Assembly (NCBI GenBank): GCA_963920525.1
Contig: OY986438.1
Coordinates: 51,053,253-51,117,252 of the forward strand
Source of the DNA: Dichetophora obliterata
Lineage: Eukaryota; Arthropoda; Insecta; Diptera; Sciomyzidae
Reading direction: 5' to 3'
DNA length: 64,000 nt
Under the pieces are notes generated by a model. It was given only the letters and a program-made list of their open reading frames with translations, was not told the origin of the DNA and made no database searches. The position numbers and the translations under genes are program-made. Shown here piece by piece: positions 44,246 to 56,406 of the stretch. Numbering within the stretch: the stretch's first letter is position 1; each line of letters begins with the position of its first letter.

Positions 44246-47228
44246 AATATAAATATATTTAATATATAACAACACATATGTGGTAGCTTTTTTTTGCATT
44301 TTTTGCTTAAAATTAAAAATTGAATTAGAAAAATATAAATATATAGTAGGTTATATACCTACTATATTAATTTTAGTAAATTTTTGTAATTAATTATGAT
44401 CTATTCTTTGATTTTACATTATTGTAATTCACAGATATATAAAGAGAATTTAGAAGTAAATATAGAGTATATAGAATCTATATAACTATAAAATAAAATA
44501 TTTTTCATATTGAATTAATTTGTTTAGCCAAAACGGCACCCACTTATCGCAAATTTATTTTATTTCAGCTCTGCGTATCCAAACAAGAATGATTTGAAAC
44601 ACGATCAAAAGATAAAAATAGAGCATAACAACGACGTCAAGCAAAGAACAAAACAAATTCTGCATAGACACACAAACATAAAATAAAATTGGTTGGTTTT
44701 TGGGGTATTGTTAACATTTTTTACCCTTGAACCAGGGTCTGATATGTTGGCAGCCCTGGAACTCTAAAATTTCTTCTAACTAAAATCAGAAATTTTATTT
44801 TTATATTGTTGAAGCCATTTTCAATAAGAAACATATTTATATCAATTTTTTATGAATTTTTTTGTGTTCGAAATGCCCAGAACTTTGAGCATTTAAAAAA
44901 ACAGCAAGTTTCAACAGCTATAACTTTTTTATTCGAATTTTGGTTTTTGTAATTTTTGCTTGAAAAAGCTTAAGACTATGATGCTTTAGCCAACCGTGAA
45001 TTTTTAAATTTTGCATTTTTGAAATTTTTTTTGGTAAAAATACTTTAACTCGAAATTTACAAAATGTTACACTTCTAGTAAGAAATTTAATAACGACCAA
45101 GTTATTCAATGTAATCACATAATTTGTTTGTTTTTTTATTGAATGCTGTTTCAGAAAATATTTCAATAGAAGTTTATTGCAATTCTTTCAAATTTGAATT
45201 TTTTACATTTATTTTTACTAAATAAGAAAAAATTAAATTATTTCAAAAATTAAAATATCAAAACTCTGATAACTTTTATCCGATTTTTATGTTGTATAGC
45301 TCATCTTTTGGGACAATTCAATAACAAATGAAGTGCATACCAGTTTTATGCACAAAATAAGGCTTTATGTGCACAAAATAGAGAAATATATAAAAAGTCC
45401 AAAAATTTTCATATGTTTTTCAATTTACAACAAAAAGATCAACTCGCGGTAATTTAGCGCACTCCTATCGAACTCATATGAATACATGCTGGTTTTTATT
45501 GTAAACGTTACGTTTTTAAAAAGTCATAATTTTAATTTTCGAAAAAATTTAATTTTTCATACAAATGCATGGCCAGAAGATTGTAGATAAATTAGAATTT
45601 TACAAAACATGGATAAAATATACATATATAGATAAAATATTAAAATATATACATTGAAAGATAAAATATATAACATAAGTATAGATAAATAAAATATATA
45701 TTCGCTATTTCGCGCATTGAAATAATTTGTTAAGCCATACGACATTCACTTTTTTCATATTTGGCTTAGTTAAGAAACAGCACAAACTGGCCAATTTCTT
45801 TTGTTTCAGCTCAGCCAAACAAGGAAAATATCGGAAACACGATCAAAAGCATAAAATAGAGCATAACAACAACGTCAAGCAAAGAACAAAACAAATTCTG
45901 CATAAACACACAAACATACCAATAAGTAGCAGTACAAATAGTGTTTATTAATTTGTTTCCATTTCATTCATAAAATTCAATTGGAGTATTTGTTTTGTTT
46001 TTCGTTGTTGCTTGTCTCGCATTTGGTGGTGATTTTTTTTCTTCTGCCGGCAGAGTCTGTGTTGCTGGCAGCGCACGCTGGCAACCAATTGTTCGAACCG
46101 TATTAATAATCGGATCGTTGGATTTATGTTAACGTTCTGTTAATGTTTCGATGTCTGCTCTCCTTTATATATTCTCTCTGGTGTGATTTAAAAAGCTGTG
46201 AGTTTTTGTGTGATTTAAAATAATGTTAATCAAGTTGAGAGCGTGCAGAAATTTTTCTCTCTGAGCGAAAACTTCATATGAAAAAAACTTTAAAAACATG
46301 CTGAAGGTGATCAGTGAATCCAGCTTTACTTTCAGGGAGATTCTTGCTTTCATACAGTGTTAATTAATTTTCTTTGTTAATGTTTTGAGGGGAGTTGCCA
46401 GAATTTAGTTATCAGCATTAATTATGTTTTGCAGTCTTGCCAGCCAGCTTTTCCCAACTTGAGATTGTGTTAGTCTATCTATACTAATATATAAAAGCAT
46501 TGTGACACTGCACGGATGTTTGACAATCACGCAAGAACCACTGAACAGATTAACACGATATAGGTAGCAAACGATTTGTTATTCCAACTTTATCGTAATA
46601 TGCCATGTTAGATTTGCCATGTCTATTTTCCATGCCCACTTTTTGCAAAAAGTGCTATATTTCAGACGATTTTGGTCGTATGAGACTAGAATTTGATAAT
46701 TTACGTTGTATAGTAACTTTCACTAACTTTACTAAAAATGGGCATGACCCACTTTAGTTAAGTCCACTCTTCGGGGGATAAGCTTGGAGTAAAGCAAAGC
46801 GCACTAAGTTTAAGCTCAATTGAGCTGAAATTCTGGCATTCTATTGTTTCGAGTATGAGATGGTTTATGTGAACAAATTTTGCCACACCCCCATTACCGC
46901 CAGAATTAATCAAAAATGTTATACTTCGAACGTTTTTGGTTGCATTAGACTAAAATTTGTTAATTTAGTTCATACGGCTACTTTCGGCAACTGTACGAAA
47001 AATGGCGAATATATAACATTTTTTTTTCGAACAGCATGACAATTCGTATATAGCAGTAAGGTGGTCTGCGGCAGGACAACGTCTGCCTGGCAATACTGTA
47101 CATCAATAAAAATGCTGTATATATCAGAAAATTCTGATCGTCATGCATTGATGTTTCAAACGGAAACGTCTAGCATGTGTTTTGTTCGAAGGTCAATTTA
47201 CACTTTTACAAATTCACAAAACGATTAT

Positions 47229-47879
47229 AAAAAAGGCACAGTTTCGATAGTATCGTAAGTATAGACGTAGAATTCCTTTTTATATAGTAATAGAGAAAAA
47301 TTGTGTTTTTTTCATTTATATTTTTCAAAACTAATTAAAAAAATTTCATCATCTAAATAAAAATTATTCAAAAACAAATTTGTTGTTTTTGTTGCCTTCT
47401 TTAAACTTACTTGATCTAAAAAGCTCATAATTAAATTCATGTAAAAATTTGTTTTGTTTTATAAAAAGTTTTCGTTTGATATTTTTCGTAATGAATTTTT
47501 TGTTAGTTTTTATGTTGGTTACAACTAAATGTAATTCAAAGTTACGTTTAATAAATGGAAATAAATATCAGAAAAATTTGAACTATTTATTTTTCCTGTA
47601 GTTAAGAGCATTAACATATATAATATATATATCAAACGAAAAGTTTTTATAAAACAAAACAAATTTTAACATGAATTTAATTGAGAAAAAGATCAAGTAA
47701 GTTTGAAGAAGGCAACAACAACAATAAATTCGTTTTTGAATAATTTTTACTTAAAAGATGAAATCTTTTAAAATAGTTTTGAAAAATATAATTAAAAAAA
47801 CAATAATTTTTCTCTATTACTGTATAAAAAAGAATTCTACGTCTGTACTTACGATACTATCCAAACTGTGTCTTTTTTT
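47229..47879. repeat. Inverted repeat, two arms of ~255 bases
   Basis: The left arm starts AAAAGGCACAGTTTCGATAG and includes GTCTAAC-free TTGTTGTTTTTGTTGCCTTC; the right arm ends CTATCCAAACTGTGTCTTTT and includes GAAGGCAACAACAACAA. Arms differ by small indels and substitutions. Non-coding. Confidence 0.65.
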
Positions 47880-47888
47880 AAATTACAG

Positions 47889-48325
47889 TTGAAAGTTCTC
47901 TATATGACCTTGTTATTTATTATATTGATTTTCTTTGATTTAAATACAAATTCTAAATGTTTGATAGCTTAAATCATTCTTGATTTTAAATGCAAATTCT
48001 AGTTGTTTGATAGTTTAAAATCGTTCATTGAGCTTTAGGTGAGGAAAGAACAATTAACTGCTCTAACTATTAAATCACACAGATAACTAAATAATCAGCT
48101 TGTGATGTTTTCCTTTTCATATTGAAAATTTTGTTGTTGTTGTTTCTTTGGAAAAAGTTCGTTAGAGCAATTAACTGTTCTAACCTGACCTAAAGCTCAA
48201 TTTTATTTGCAATTTCAACGATTTTAAAGTGTCAAACAACTAGCATTTGTATCTAAAATAAAGAATGATTTAAACTATTAAACATTTAGAATTTGTATTA
48301 AATCATAGAAAATCAACATTAAAAA
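47889..48325. repeat. Inverted repeat adjacent to the previous one
   Basis: Left arm (TATTGATTTTCTTTGATTTAAATACAAATTC in part) and right arm (GAATTTGTATTAAATCATAG) are inverted copies; the inner side carries AGAACAATTAACTGCTCTAAC-like palindromes. A single arm of the same family lies at 28295-28500. Confidence 0.6.
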
Positions 48326-48382
48326 AAATGAAAGCAACTGATGAGTATTTATATATGTATGTTTTACATACATATTAATAAG

Positions 48383-48470
48383 AAAAAACAACAACAACAA
48401 AAGCAGCACAACAACGAACGACGTGATAACGAACCAAACAAGCAAACACAACAACAACAACAACCTTAAA
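48383..48470. repeat. CAA-rich simple repeat
   Basis: ACAACAACAACAAAAGCAGC... through ACAACAACAACAACAACC. Low complexity; explains the Leu-rich minus-strand ORF here. Confidence 0.8.
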
Positions 48471-48479
48471 AACAGCATA

Positions 48480-50000
48480 AGCAGCTACTGCAGCTAAGCA
48501 GCTTGTGCATTTCTCATACGAATATATGAATTTTTCATCTTCTTAGATTTTGCTATTTTATTAGATATTCGTTTTATTCCCACTAAAACTGATATTTTGG
48601 CATATTTTTTTTTCTTTGTACGATGAATATTAAAGGCTGTAGGTATACCCCAAAGTGTCAAATATCACTTTGAAAAAATTCGTGAAAATGACCCAAATAC
48701 AAACCGCGCTATAAGACGTAATTCTACGTCAAAATTCATTGAATTTGGTCAGGAAAAATTCTACTATAACTATAATAACGTTAACTATGAATATATAGAT
48801 AAGGAAATAGATTAAAACATAGATTTATGTACATAACTTTGGAATAGTTTGAAATATTTTTCACAGAATTATTTTTTAAGCTATATTTGAAAATGTTTTT
48901 CACATGAATAAGTTTTTAACCTGTAACACATTGCAAAAATATAACAACATTTTAAGCAAATTAGTTTTCATCAAAAATCATAGGGGGGTAAGTGGCCCAT
49001 GATTTTTAATGAAAGAAACTGTTTGAGTAAAAAAAACAATTTTTGCAGGTAAATTATGTTATATGAAAGAATAAGGAAAATGAAAATTAAAAAAAAAATT
49101 TTAAATTAAAAAAATATGTACAACAAAAGCAACTCTTGGCCTATTGTTTAGTACAAGTTGGATATTTTAGAGGTTTTTTGAAAACAATATAAGACATTGC
49201 ATTGTTGAGGTAACGTTAAACCTTTTCTAATTTTCCGAATTTACTTAATTGAACTTTCAAACAAAGAAAATTGGATGAAAACCGATTTGTAAATTGCGGA
49301 AATGTTTGCTTGCTAAGTCAAAACATGAAATTTCAATAGTTTTTTCTCATTCTGAGGCTTATGAGTTATACTGAGAAAATCTATAGTTTTGAGATATCGC
49401 AAGAATTTTAATGCCATAATAACAGGGTTTTTTTAAACATACCTAATAGCCGTACAAAATATTTCCGAAAAGAAAAGAAAATTTCCATTTATTTTATTAA
49501 TCAACGACTGTCCATACAAAAATGGATTGTTATGCATTGAAAAAGTCTATAGTTTTTGAGATATCGCCAAAAGTTTGATGTCATTATATCGGTTTTTTTA
49601 ATTTAAGAAACCCAATAACAACAATTTATTGCTGAAGAATGCCGATTAACTACAACAATTTAAGAAGAATATATTTATTTTCAGAATATATGTAAAAAAT
49701 TACATTTTTGATTACAAATTTAAAAAAAAAAATTTTACCCAAATTTTTTTATAACGCTGTTATGCATGACATTTACAAAAGTAAAAAAAAGAAAGGCAGG
49801 TTAATTTATGTCATCATAACAATAGCCGTTAAAATAAGTTATTCAAATTAAATAAAGTAATTTCTTAATAAATATACCATTTTTTCATAATTAAACAAAA
49901 CGAACAAAATAATTTTTATATTTTGAATTTGTTTCAATACAACTAAATACTTTCATTTTAAGATTTAAAATTTTTACATGGTATTTAATATTTTTATCGC
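48480..50000. other. AT-rich interior of the Helitron-like element
   Basis: Repeated phrases AAGTCTATAGTTTTTGAGATATCGC and relatives occur near 49375 and 49545, but no coding sequence. Confidence 0.4.
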
Positions 50001-50339
50001 AGGCGAAGCAGCGGGTGTTTGCTAGTGCTAAAATAGTTTGGCAGTCTCAACCTCTCAAAAATCTTGTTTTTCGTAAATATATTGGCTGGTGTAATAGTTG
50101 TAAAAAAATTAAAAATCAAAATTTTTTTCAGTAGATGTTTATTTTATAATCAATATTTTAGCTTTTATATGTATCTATTTAATTAATTATGAACCAGGAA
50201 TCAATGCAAGCACTCAAAATCTTTCCAACGATATCTTTATAGTGAAGATTGCATTAGAATTAAAGTGTCGCTGCGAATAACGTTGTAAGCGACAAATGAA
50301 TCAAAAATGTTTTTTTCTTACTACCGTTAAAAATGCTCT

Positions 50340-50457
50340 GGCTTGGATCTGGAGTTTTTTTTATTAGTTTGAAAAAATAAGAGTAAATTAGAAAAACCTC
50401 ACTGCAGCTTAAATGGTATAAGCCAGGGTTATAAGATACCTAAAAGGTAAGTAATAA
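50340..50457. repeat. Dispersed repeat unit (copy 1)
   Basis: GTAAATTAGAAAAACCTCACTGCAGCTTAAATGGTATAAGCCAGGG is shared with 53268-53400 and, in part, with 58229-58290. The copy is interrupted by the MITE at 50458; AACAATTCCAAAGGACTACTAATTGTACAAA after it (51479) continues the unit. Confidence 0.65.
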
Positions 50458-51476
50458 GGGGTCGTCCATAAACTACGTTACTGATTTTCCGGGTTTTTTT
50501 ACCCCCCCCCCCTCCCCCTGCGTTACTTTTCGTAGTGCTTTTCAAAACCCCTACCCCCCCTCCATAAAGTAACGTGACATATGAAATTAATTCATTCGAA
50601 TGATTATATATTTTGACTAGCTCTGACAATTTTCACTAGTATTAGTGACTAGTATGACTAGATACATTAAAGGAACAATTGGAAAAAAATCAATAATTAA
50701 TATCATCTGTAAAAGCTATTCCACTGAGATCCAAGATTCGATGCTCTCAATCACTGGGATAGAAGAAGCTGGTAGCTTTGTTGAGGATTCTTCAAAATAG
50801 AATTTTTCTCGGATTCTATGTCGACCCATTCAGGTGAATCTTCATTTCTAATGCAAAGAAATTCACCTGGTATTTGACAGAGTACCCTTAAAGGCTGCAC
50901 CCGAGCCGCACGAAGTTCTGTGTTTTTGTGTAAATGCTTTCTGAAAATTGATTTATTTAAATAGTATTTTTTATTCCGATTTATTGTAAACGATATAATA
51001 CAAACTTATGGCAATTCATAGAAGTTTTAAAAACGAAATAAAAGCCGCAGGTAGGACACGACCTCGAACCGATTTCTTCTTTCTGAGAAGGACAGTACAT
51101 GTCATACGGTATCTACTTTGATCAAGAACATTCAGGCCTTAACGTCAAAGCCTGTCGCAAAAGCAAAGACCTAAATTTTTCAGACGTGTGCTGAGATGGT
51201 GAAGGAATACCAAAAGGTTCCTGTGTCGAGGGAAAAGGTGGTGGAAGAAATCGTTGAAACAAAAGTTCACCATCAATTTAGACGATCAAACATAAACATG
51301 TAAGGTTAAAAATTGTTGAAATGATTGTGTTATTAATTAGAGGTTTTTCGTCGATTTTTTTAATTTTTGGTAACGTTACAATATCTAAACACCTCCCCCC
51401 CCTACCGTTACATATCGTAGTGCATTTCAAAACCCCTCCCCCCCCTAAATTGGTAACGTAGTTTATGGACGACCCC
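50458..51476. mobile_element. 1019-bp MITE with TAA target duplication
   Basis: Ends GGGGTCGTCCATAAACTACG and its exact complement, each flanked by TAA. Just inside, C-runs and the phrase CGTAGTGCTTTTCAAAACCC occur in the same orientation at both ends as subterminal direct repeats. The TWA target and GGG start point to PIF/Harbinger-type mobilisation. Non-coding interior; Gly-rich minus ORFs at the left end arise from the C-runs. Confidence 0.8.
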
Positions 51477-51789
51477 TAAACAATTCCAAAGGACTACTAA
51501 TTGTACAAATTTACTCTTATTTTTCATATAATATATTACAAACTAAATTGAAAGCTTATTATGTCATATAATATTTGGCAAACTAAAATGAAAACTTTAA
51601 TGTAATATAATATTTATGAAGTAATATGAAATCTTATTATATAATATAATAACTATAGCTATGAAATGGGCAAGCACTTTGAACAGAATAAAACTAACAA
51701 AGCTAATCCTAATACTAATAAAAATATACTTACAACTTAAAACTAGTTAACCTAAAAGTTATTGTTTTTAAATTGTATTTATTGCAATT

Positions 51790-53290
51790 TTTATTAAGAA
51801 TTTAAATCTATACAATATATATACACAAAAAAATGCAAAATGTAATATTACGTTTATCGTTTATTTATTATCTAATATATTTGCATTAGTATCTACAATA
51901 TTTACATTATTATATTAACTGCGTAAGGAAAAGGTATGCAAAATATAATATTAACAAGATTTTTTTGCATATGTATTTAATATACATTATATGCATTAAT
52001 ATTATTAGTTATTTATTTTACAATATTTACAATACTATACTAATTTTGTAATGGAAAATATATACAAAATATAATATTTCGATTATTATACTACTTTGTA
52101 TAAATCTATTTATTATATATTATTTACAAAACTATTATGTTTCATTTAATTTGTATTTACAATATTTACATAAAGCTTTTGTTGATCCAAAAAAATTGAA
52201 GAAATAAAATTTGCCGTTAAAAAAGTTAAAAACCAAAAATAGATAGGAAATTTTGAAAAGTATAAATAAGTCTAACAAACCCAAAGTTGAAAACGGTCAC
52301 TAGGGTTTTCATTTATTTGTTGGGAGCAGGGCGCTCTTCAGAGAAAGAGTACATAGACAACGTTTCGAAAAGAGTATACTCTGAGCATGCTCGGAGAACT
52401 CTGAATTAATGAAATATCAAAACAGAACACCAATTGTCAAGGCTGCAAGTCAACGAATTTTGTTAAAATGTGCTTGACGGTAAATGCTCTGATATTCGCT
52501 CTACGTGCACAACCATTTGATTTAGAGCATTTGGTAACAAAATGGAAAACTCGAGCATGGTTTTTGACAGTGCTTGCTCTGCTCCCAACAAATAAAAGAA
52601 AACCCCAGTGACCGTGGGCGGTAAAAGGGGGTGTGGAAACCCCACAAATCAATGAAAATGCAGCACAAATATTTAAATAGCAGGGGTTTTCACATAAGAT
52701 AAATCTTTCAGCACTTTCTGTTTGGATCTCTTTAACACCAGAGAGCACTGTGGTACAAATATGAACTTAATACAAATCTTAACGGCAAGATGAATTTTGC
52801 TCAAATTGGGTACACATATTTTATCCGTCCAAGATAAGATTTAAACATACTTTGTTTTGACCACGCCCCTTTCGCCCTCTATTTACTAACGTAAATTTAG
52901 TTATTTAAATACGTGTTACTATAGAAAAATTCGGCCAATTTAATTTTAACAAATTTCTATTTCGACACCAAAAACATTCACATATTTTCAAAATTGTTTT
53001 ATGTTAATATTTTTAATACAAAATAAATTAAACATAATAGTTTTGTAAATAATATATAATAAATAGATTTATACAAAATAGTATAATATTAGAAATATAA
53101 TATTTTGTATATATTTCCCATAACAAAATTAGTATAATATTGTAGATACATTATAAATAAAAAATAAATAATATTATTGCACATAATATATATTAAATAC
53201 ATATACAAAAAAAAATCATAATATTATATTTTGGATACATTTTTTTGTGAAGCTTTGATTTTAGTTTGAAATATATTATATGAAATAATA
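51790..53290. repeat. AT-rich foldback with ~300-350-base arms
   Basis: ATATTTACAATACTATACTAATTTTGTAATGG and ACAAAATATAATATTTC on the left (about 51835-52170) pair with complements on the right (about 53010-53250). The middle contains the 52293-52615 MITE. Flanked by two copies of the dispersed unit (50340 and 53268). Confidence 0.55.
52293..52615. mobile_element. ~320-bp MITE with ACGGTCACT ends
   Basis: ACGGTCACTAGGGTTTTC on the left pairs with the complement of ACGGTCACTGGGGTTTTC on the right; pairing continues through ATTTATTTGTTGGGAGCA. Short ORFs inside have no domain signal. Target copy not clear. Confidence 0.6.
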
Positions 53291-53400
53291 AGAACAAATT
53301 AGAAAAATATCACTGCACTTTAAATGGTATAAGCCAGGGTTATAAAATACCTAAAAGGTAAGTAATATACAATTCCAAAGGACTACTAATTGTACAAAGG
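53268..53400. repeat. Dispersed repeat unit (copy 2), target of the CR1-like LINE
   Basis: Matches 50340-50457 plus 51479-51510. It breaks off after TTGTACAAA, where the LINE-containing insert begins. Confidence 0.6.
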
Positions 53401-53931
53401 ATCACTTCATTAAAAGAGGAATGTTTAATAGTTATCGAGTTAATAGTTATCAGTCAAACCGATCGGACGTGTGAAAAATAGCTCCGCTAGCTCTCTTACC
53501 ATTGTTATACAAAAAATACAAAATAATAATAAAAAATCTTAACTCATTGCTTTGTGCAAATTTTGTGACCTATTATTGCAAAAATACTAAAGTGCAATTC
53601 TGCAACTCCGACCAAAAACAATCTTTACACAAAACCCTAAAAATAAAATAAAATAAAAAAAAAACAACAACAGCTGACCTACTAGAATCAAAGACCATAA
53701 AAAATAAAAATCAACAATAATATACCGGCATAAAGTAATTAACAGCAATTCGGCGAAATACATTAGTAAGCATTTAACCAATATTGTAAACATTCGTGTG
53801 CCGACATACAATTAATAATAAAAAAAAAAAATCAATACATATCTCTGTTCCACTTCTTAATTCTTTCGCTTGCTGGCCTACAATAATAAAAAAAAAAAAC
53901 ATATCTCTGTTTAATTAATTAAGATTTTAAT

Positions 53932-56309
53932 ATGTCTTGTGGAAAAGATAATTGCACGACTGAGGACAAATGTTCGCCCAAAATCAATTGCAATGGGCTT
54001 TGTGCTAGATTTTTTCATTATAACTGTATTGGTTTATCTAAAAGAAGCCTAAACTACATACAAGAATATGCAACAAACTTTTTGTTTTTCTGTGACGAAT
54101 GCAGAGAAATTTCACCCTCTCATATAATGCTTGCAATAAAGTGCCTTAACGACTCTTTTGCTAGCTTGTTATCTGAAAACAAGCAATTTTTTAATAAGGC
54201 ATCAAAACAATTTGCCAAATTTGATAGCTTGACTCAGATATCGGAAGACATTAGTGCCACTTTGGAGGCTTCGACTAATACCGTTAAAGATAATGTAACA
54301 AATATATTAAGAAACATTAAGCAATTAACGGAACTAGCAAATGACAATAAAAAAAACTCGTACATCGAGACCGCGATAAGTGATATAAAAAATGAAATTA
54401 ATGGAAACTTTAATAAACTGAAAAAATCTGAATCATTGCAAGACATACGTCAAAGTATCAAATCACTACACAATGATTTAGACATTGCAATGCAATCAGC
54501 TTCTACTAAGCCTTTGCCTACACCTTATCAGCCAGATCCACTCATACAAAGTTTATACAACAAAGTCAATGACATAAGTGACGATTTGTACGCATTTCGA
54601 GCTGCGCTTGCCGAAATATCATATGCGGTCAGGTCTCTACCAAATGGAATGGAAATTATGCCTGAGTTGGTTTCTCCTCAAAAAACTTCTGTCATCAGTT
54701 CCGCACCAAACCATACTCAAAACCTGCCAGATTCCCCCCACCATGATGCATCTTCCATTTTTCAAGAAATCCGGGAAGCAACTACACTTTCTCCATCGGC
54801 TCTTTGTTTTTCTCCACCACCAGCCTCTCTCTTCGTTAATCCAAACGAGCAACCAGCTGCTAATCCTGTCGCTAATCCTGCTAATCCTGTCGCTGAACCT
54901 CGCAAATTAATCCATCATTTCGGAACATCATGGACGTCATCCGAATGGGATAGCAGGATCAAAAAATTAGAGGACGTGAACGAAAGCTCTAAAACTACAT
55001 TGTTTATTAAGGGCGTAGCAGTTAAAACTAGCGTATACTGGATGCGTAATTACTTTGGAAAGAAATTTGGTATCGTAATTTCTGACTGCCAGAAGATGTC
55101 TTCCAATGCCAGGAAATTTTGCAGTTTTAAACTTAATATTCCAACAGAATATGCGTGGTTGTTCCTCAGCTCCTCTGGTGGCAGTGTTATGCATGGCCAG
55201 TGGATATTTGCCAAATGGATGAATAAGCCTGGAGACAAGCCGTTGACACGTAGATCTAACAGCGAGAAGAACAGTTTTTCTTATTTTAATTCTAAAAACA
55301 AGTCTAATCATTATGCAAGTAAAACTACCAGTAAACTTAGGAATAATGCTAACTCTAATTTTATTCTAACTTCTATTCTCCTTTCAACTCCAACTATAAA
55401 TCTAATTCACACTCAAACTCTAACTCTACGTTAAATTTTAAGTCATGTAACGTCCCTAATTCTTATTCCAATTCTAACTCTAATAAAAATTCTAATAACG
55501 ATAATGCTAGTAATAATAATTTTTCTAATACAAATACGTATAACGCTTTTTCGAAGTCTTATTCTAATCCAAAGAAAACTCTACTTAATAAAAATCCTAA
55601 TTTGCCTTATCCTGTCCACAAACCATCCGGAAATAAATTACCTAATTCCCGTCCTAGCGCTGACCCCAATTGGAAACTTAAAACTAATATCTTTCCTAGT
55701 TTTACTCCTCAGATCAAATCTATTTCAAATAGAACAAATTACACTCTTCAGCCGTCTCACCCTAAACGAGTCTCATTCAATCTTAATCCTCACTTGGACA
55801 CAACAGCAAGAAAAAATGAGACTAACATACTCTATCCTAACTTCGTCCATTCCCATACTTTAAACCCATCTCCGTCTGTTTCAGTCACTAGTGAAGCTTC
55901 TAATCAAGCTGGAAGCCCCACATCTTTTATTGACCCTCTTCAACCACCAAGAGTGAAACTTACGATGAACTCTTGTGTTGACACAGAGAATAGATATGCC
56001 CTTTCTCGACTAAGAGAGAATAGTGTCTACAACACTGTGCGTCTTTATCTTGCTTACTTGCATAAAGCACCGATCTCTACCTGTATAGAAGGCAAGACCA
56101 AGACAAACCTCAAAGTCTTGATTCAGCAAGAAGGTCTACCTACCGATGTCAATGAGTTAAGCCTTTTATTTACCAGATTCCACGAGCTACTTGGCTTGAC
56201 GAGCCATCAAGTCAAAGAAGATTTTGACACATATGCTACTCATGTGAGGTCAAAACATATCTCTTATCTTCAAAAGTCCCGTAAAGAGCAGCAACAATAT
56301 TATTCCTAA
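53932..56309 (+). pseudogene. CR1-like ORF1 with PHD finger, one frameshift
   Basis: The first 500 codons (53932-55434) open with a C4HC3 PHD-like finger: Cys 3, 8, 20 and 24, His 29, Cys 32, 54 and 57. A predicted coiled-coil-like, Lys/Asn/Ser-rich stretch (about 85-180), a Pro-rich linker with repeated NPANPVA (about 300-325) and a globular part (about 340-430, TTLFIKGVAVKTS..YWMRNYFGKKFG) follow. Near 55360 the frame slips; the continuation (Asn/Ser-rich, then MNSCVDTENRYALSRLRENS...) stays open to 56309. Total length 2378 bases fits one missing base. Role in such elements: RNA binding and nucleoprotein formation, by family knowledge. PHD fingers in ORF1 are known from CR1-type LINEs. Confidence 0.65.
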
Positions 56310-56406
56310 CCAAATTATTACTCCTACTCAAAACCCTTCTCCCAGCCCATTATTTGTCTCTCTCTACTACCAAAATGTAAGAGGCTTACGCACCAAAATC
56401 TCTACA

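Larger units (their letters stand above)
39917..46147. mobile_element. 6.2-kb foldback element with ~1.6-1.9-kb inverted arms
   Basis: The outer ends AACATTAACAGAACGTTAAC (39917) and its complement (46147) start inverted arms covering roughly 39917-41780 and 44530-46147. Outer parts are near-identical: a 74-codon and a 62-codon ORF recur in both arms with at most one residue change. Inner parts differ by several percent. Each arm contains two direct copies of a ~100-base module (GAATTTGTTTTGTTCTTTGC...TTTTGATCGTGTT). The centre holds a hAT C-terminus and a LINE 3' end. No target duplication could be fixed. The left arm is longer because of a 274-base insertion at 40097. No transposase for the arms is visible. 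Confidence 0.7.
46478..50025 (+). mobile_element. Helitron-like non-autonomous element (3.5 kb, with nested hairpins)
   Basis: The 5' end TCTATACTAATATATAAAAG is preceded by A. The 3' end is GGCGAAGCAGCGGGTGTTTGCTAG, a short hairpin-like GC-rich stretch ending in CTAG and followed by T. Insertion between A and T without target duplication, a TC start, and a CTAG (CTRR) end after a hairpin are known Helitron features. No Rep/helicase ORF is present. Two hairpin elements lie inside (47229-47879, 47889-48325). The two ends could belong to different copies. Confidence 0.5.

Noticed and set aside
48278..48478. Leu-rich minus-strand ORF that looks like a signal or membrane protein
   Set aside because: Product of a CAA/GTT simple repeat.
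50429..50629. Gly-rich minus-strand ORF
   Set aside because: Encoded by the poly-C runs at the end of a MITE.
51040..51110. B-box-like sequence on the minus strand
   Set aside because: No A box at proper spacing and no tRNA fold.
52437..52748. 103-codon minus-strand ORF
   Set aside because: Half lies in the inverted-repeat MITE and there is no domain signal.
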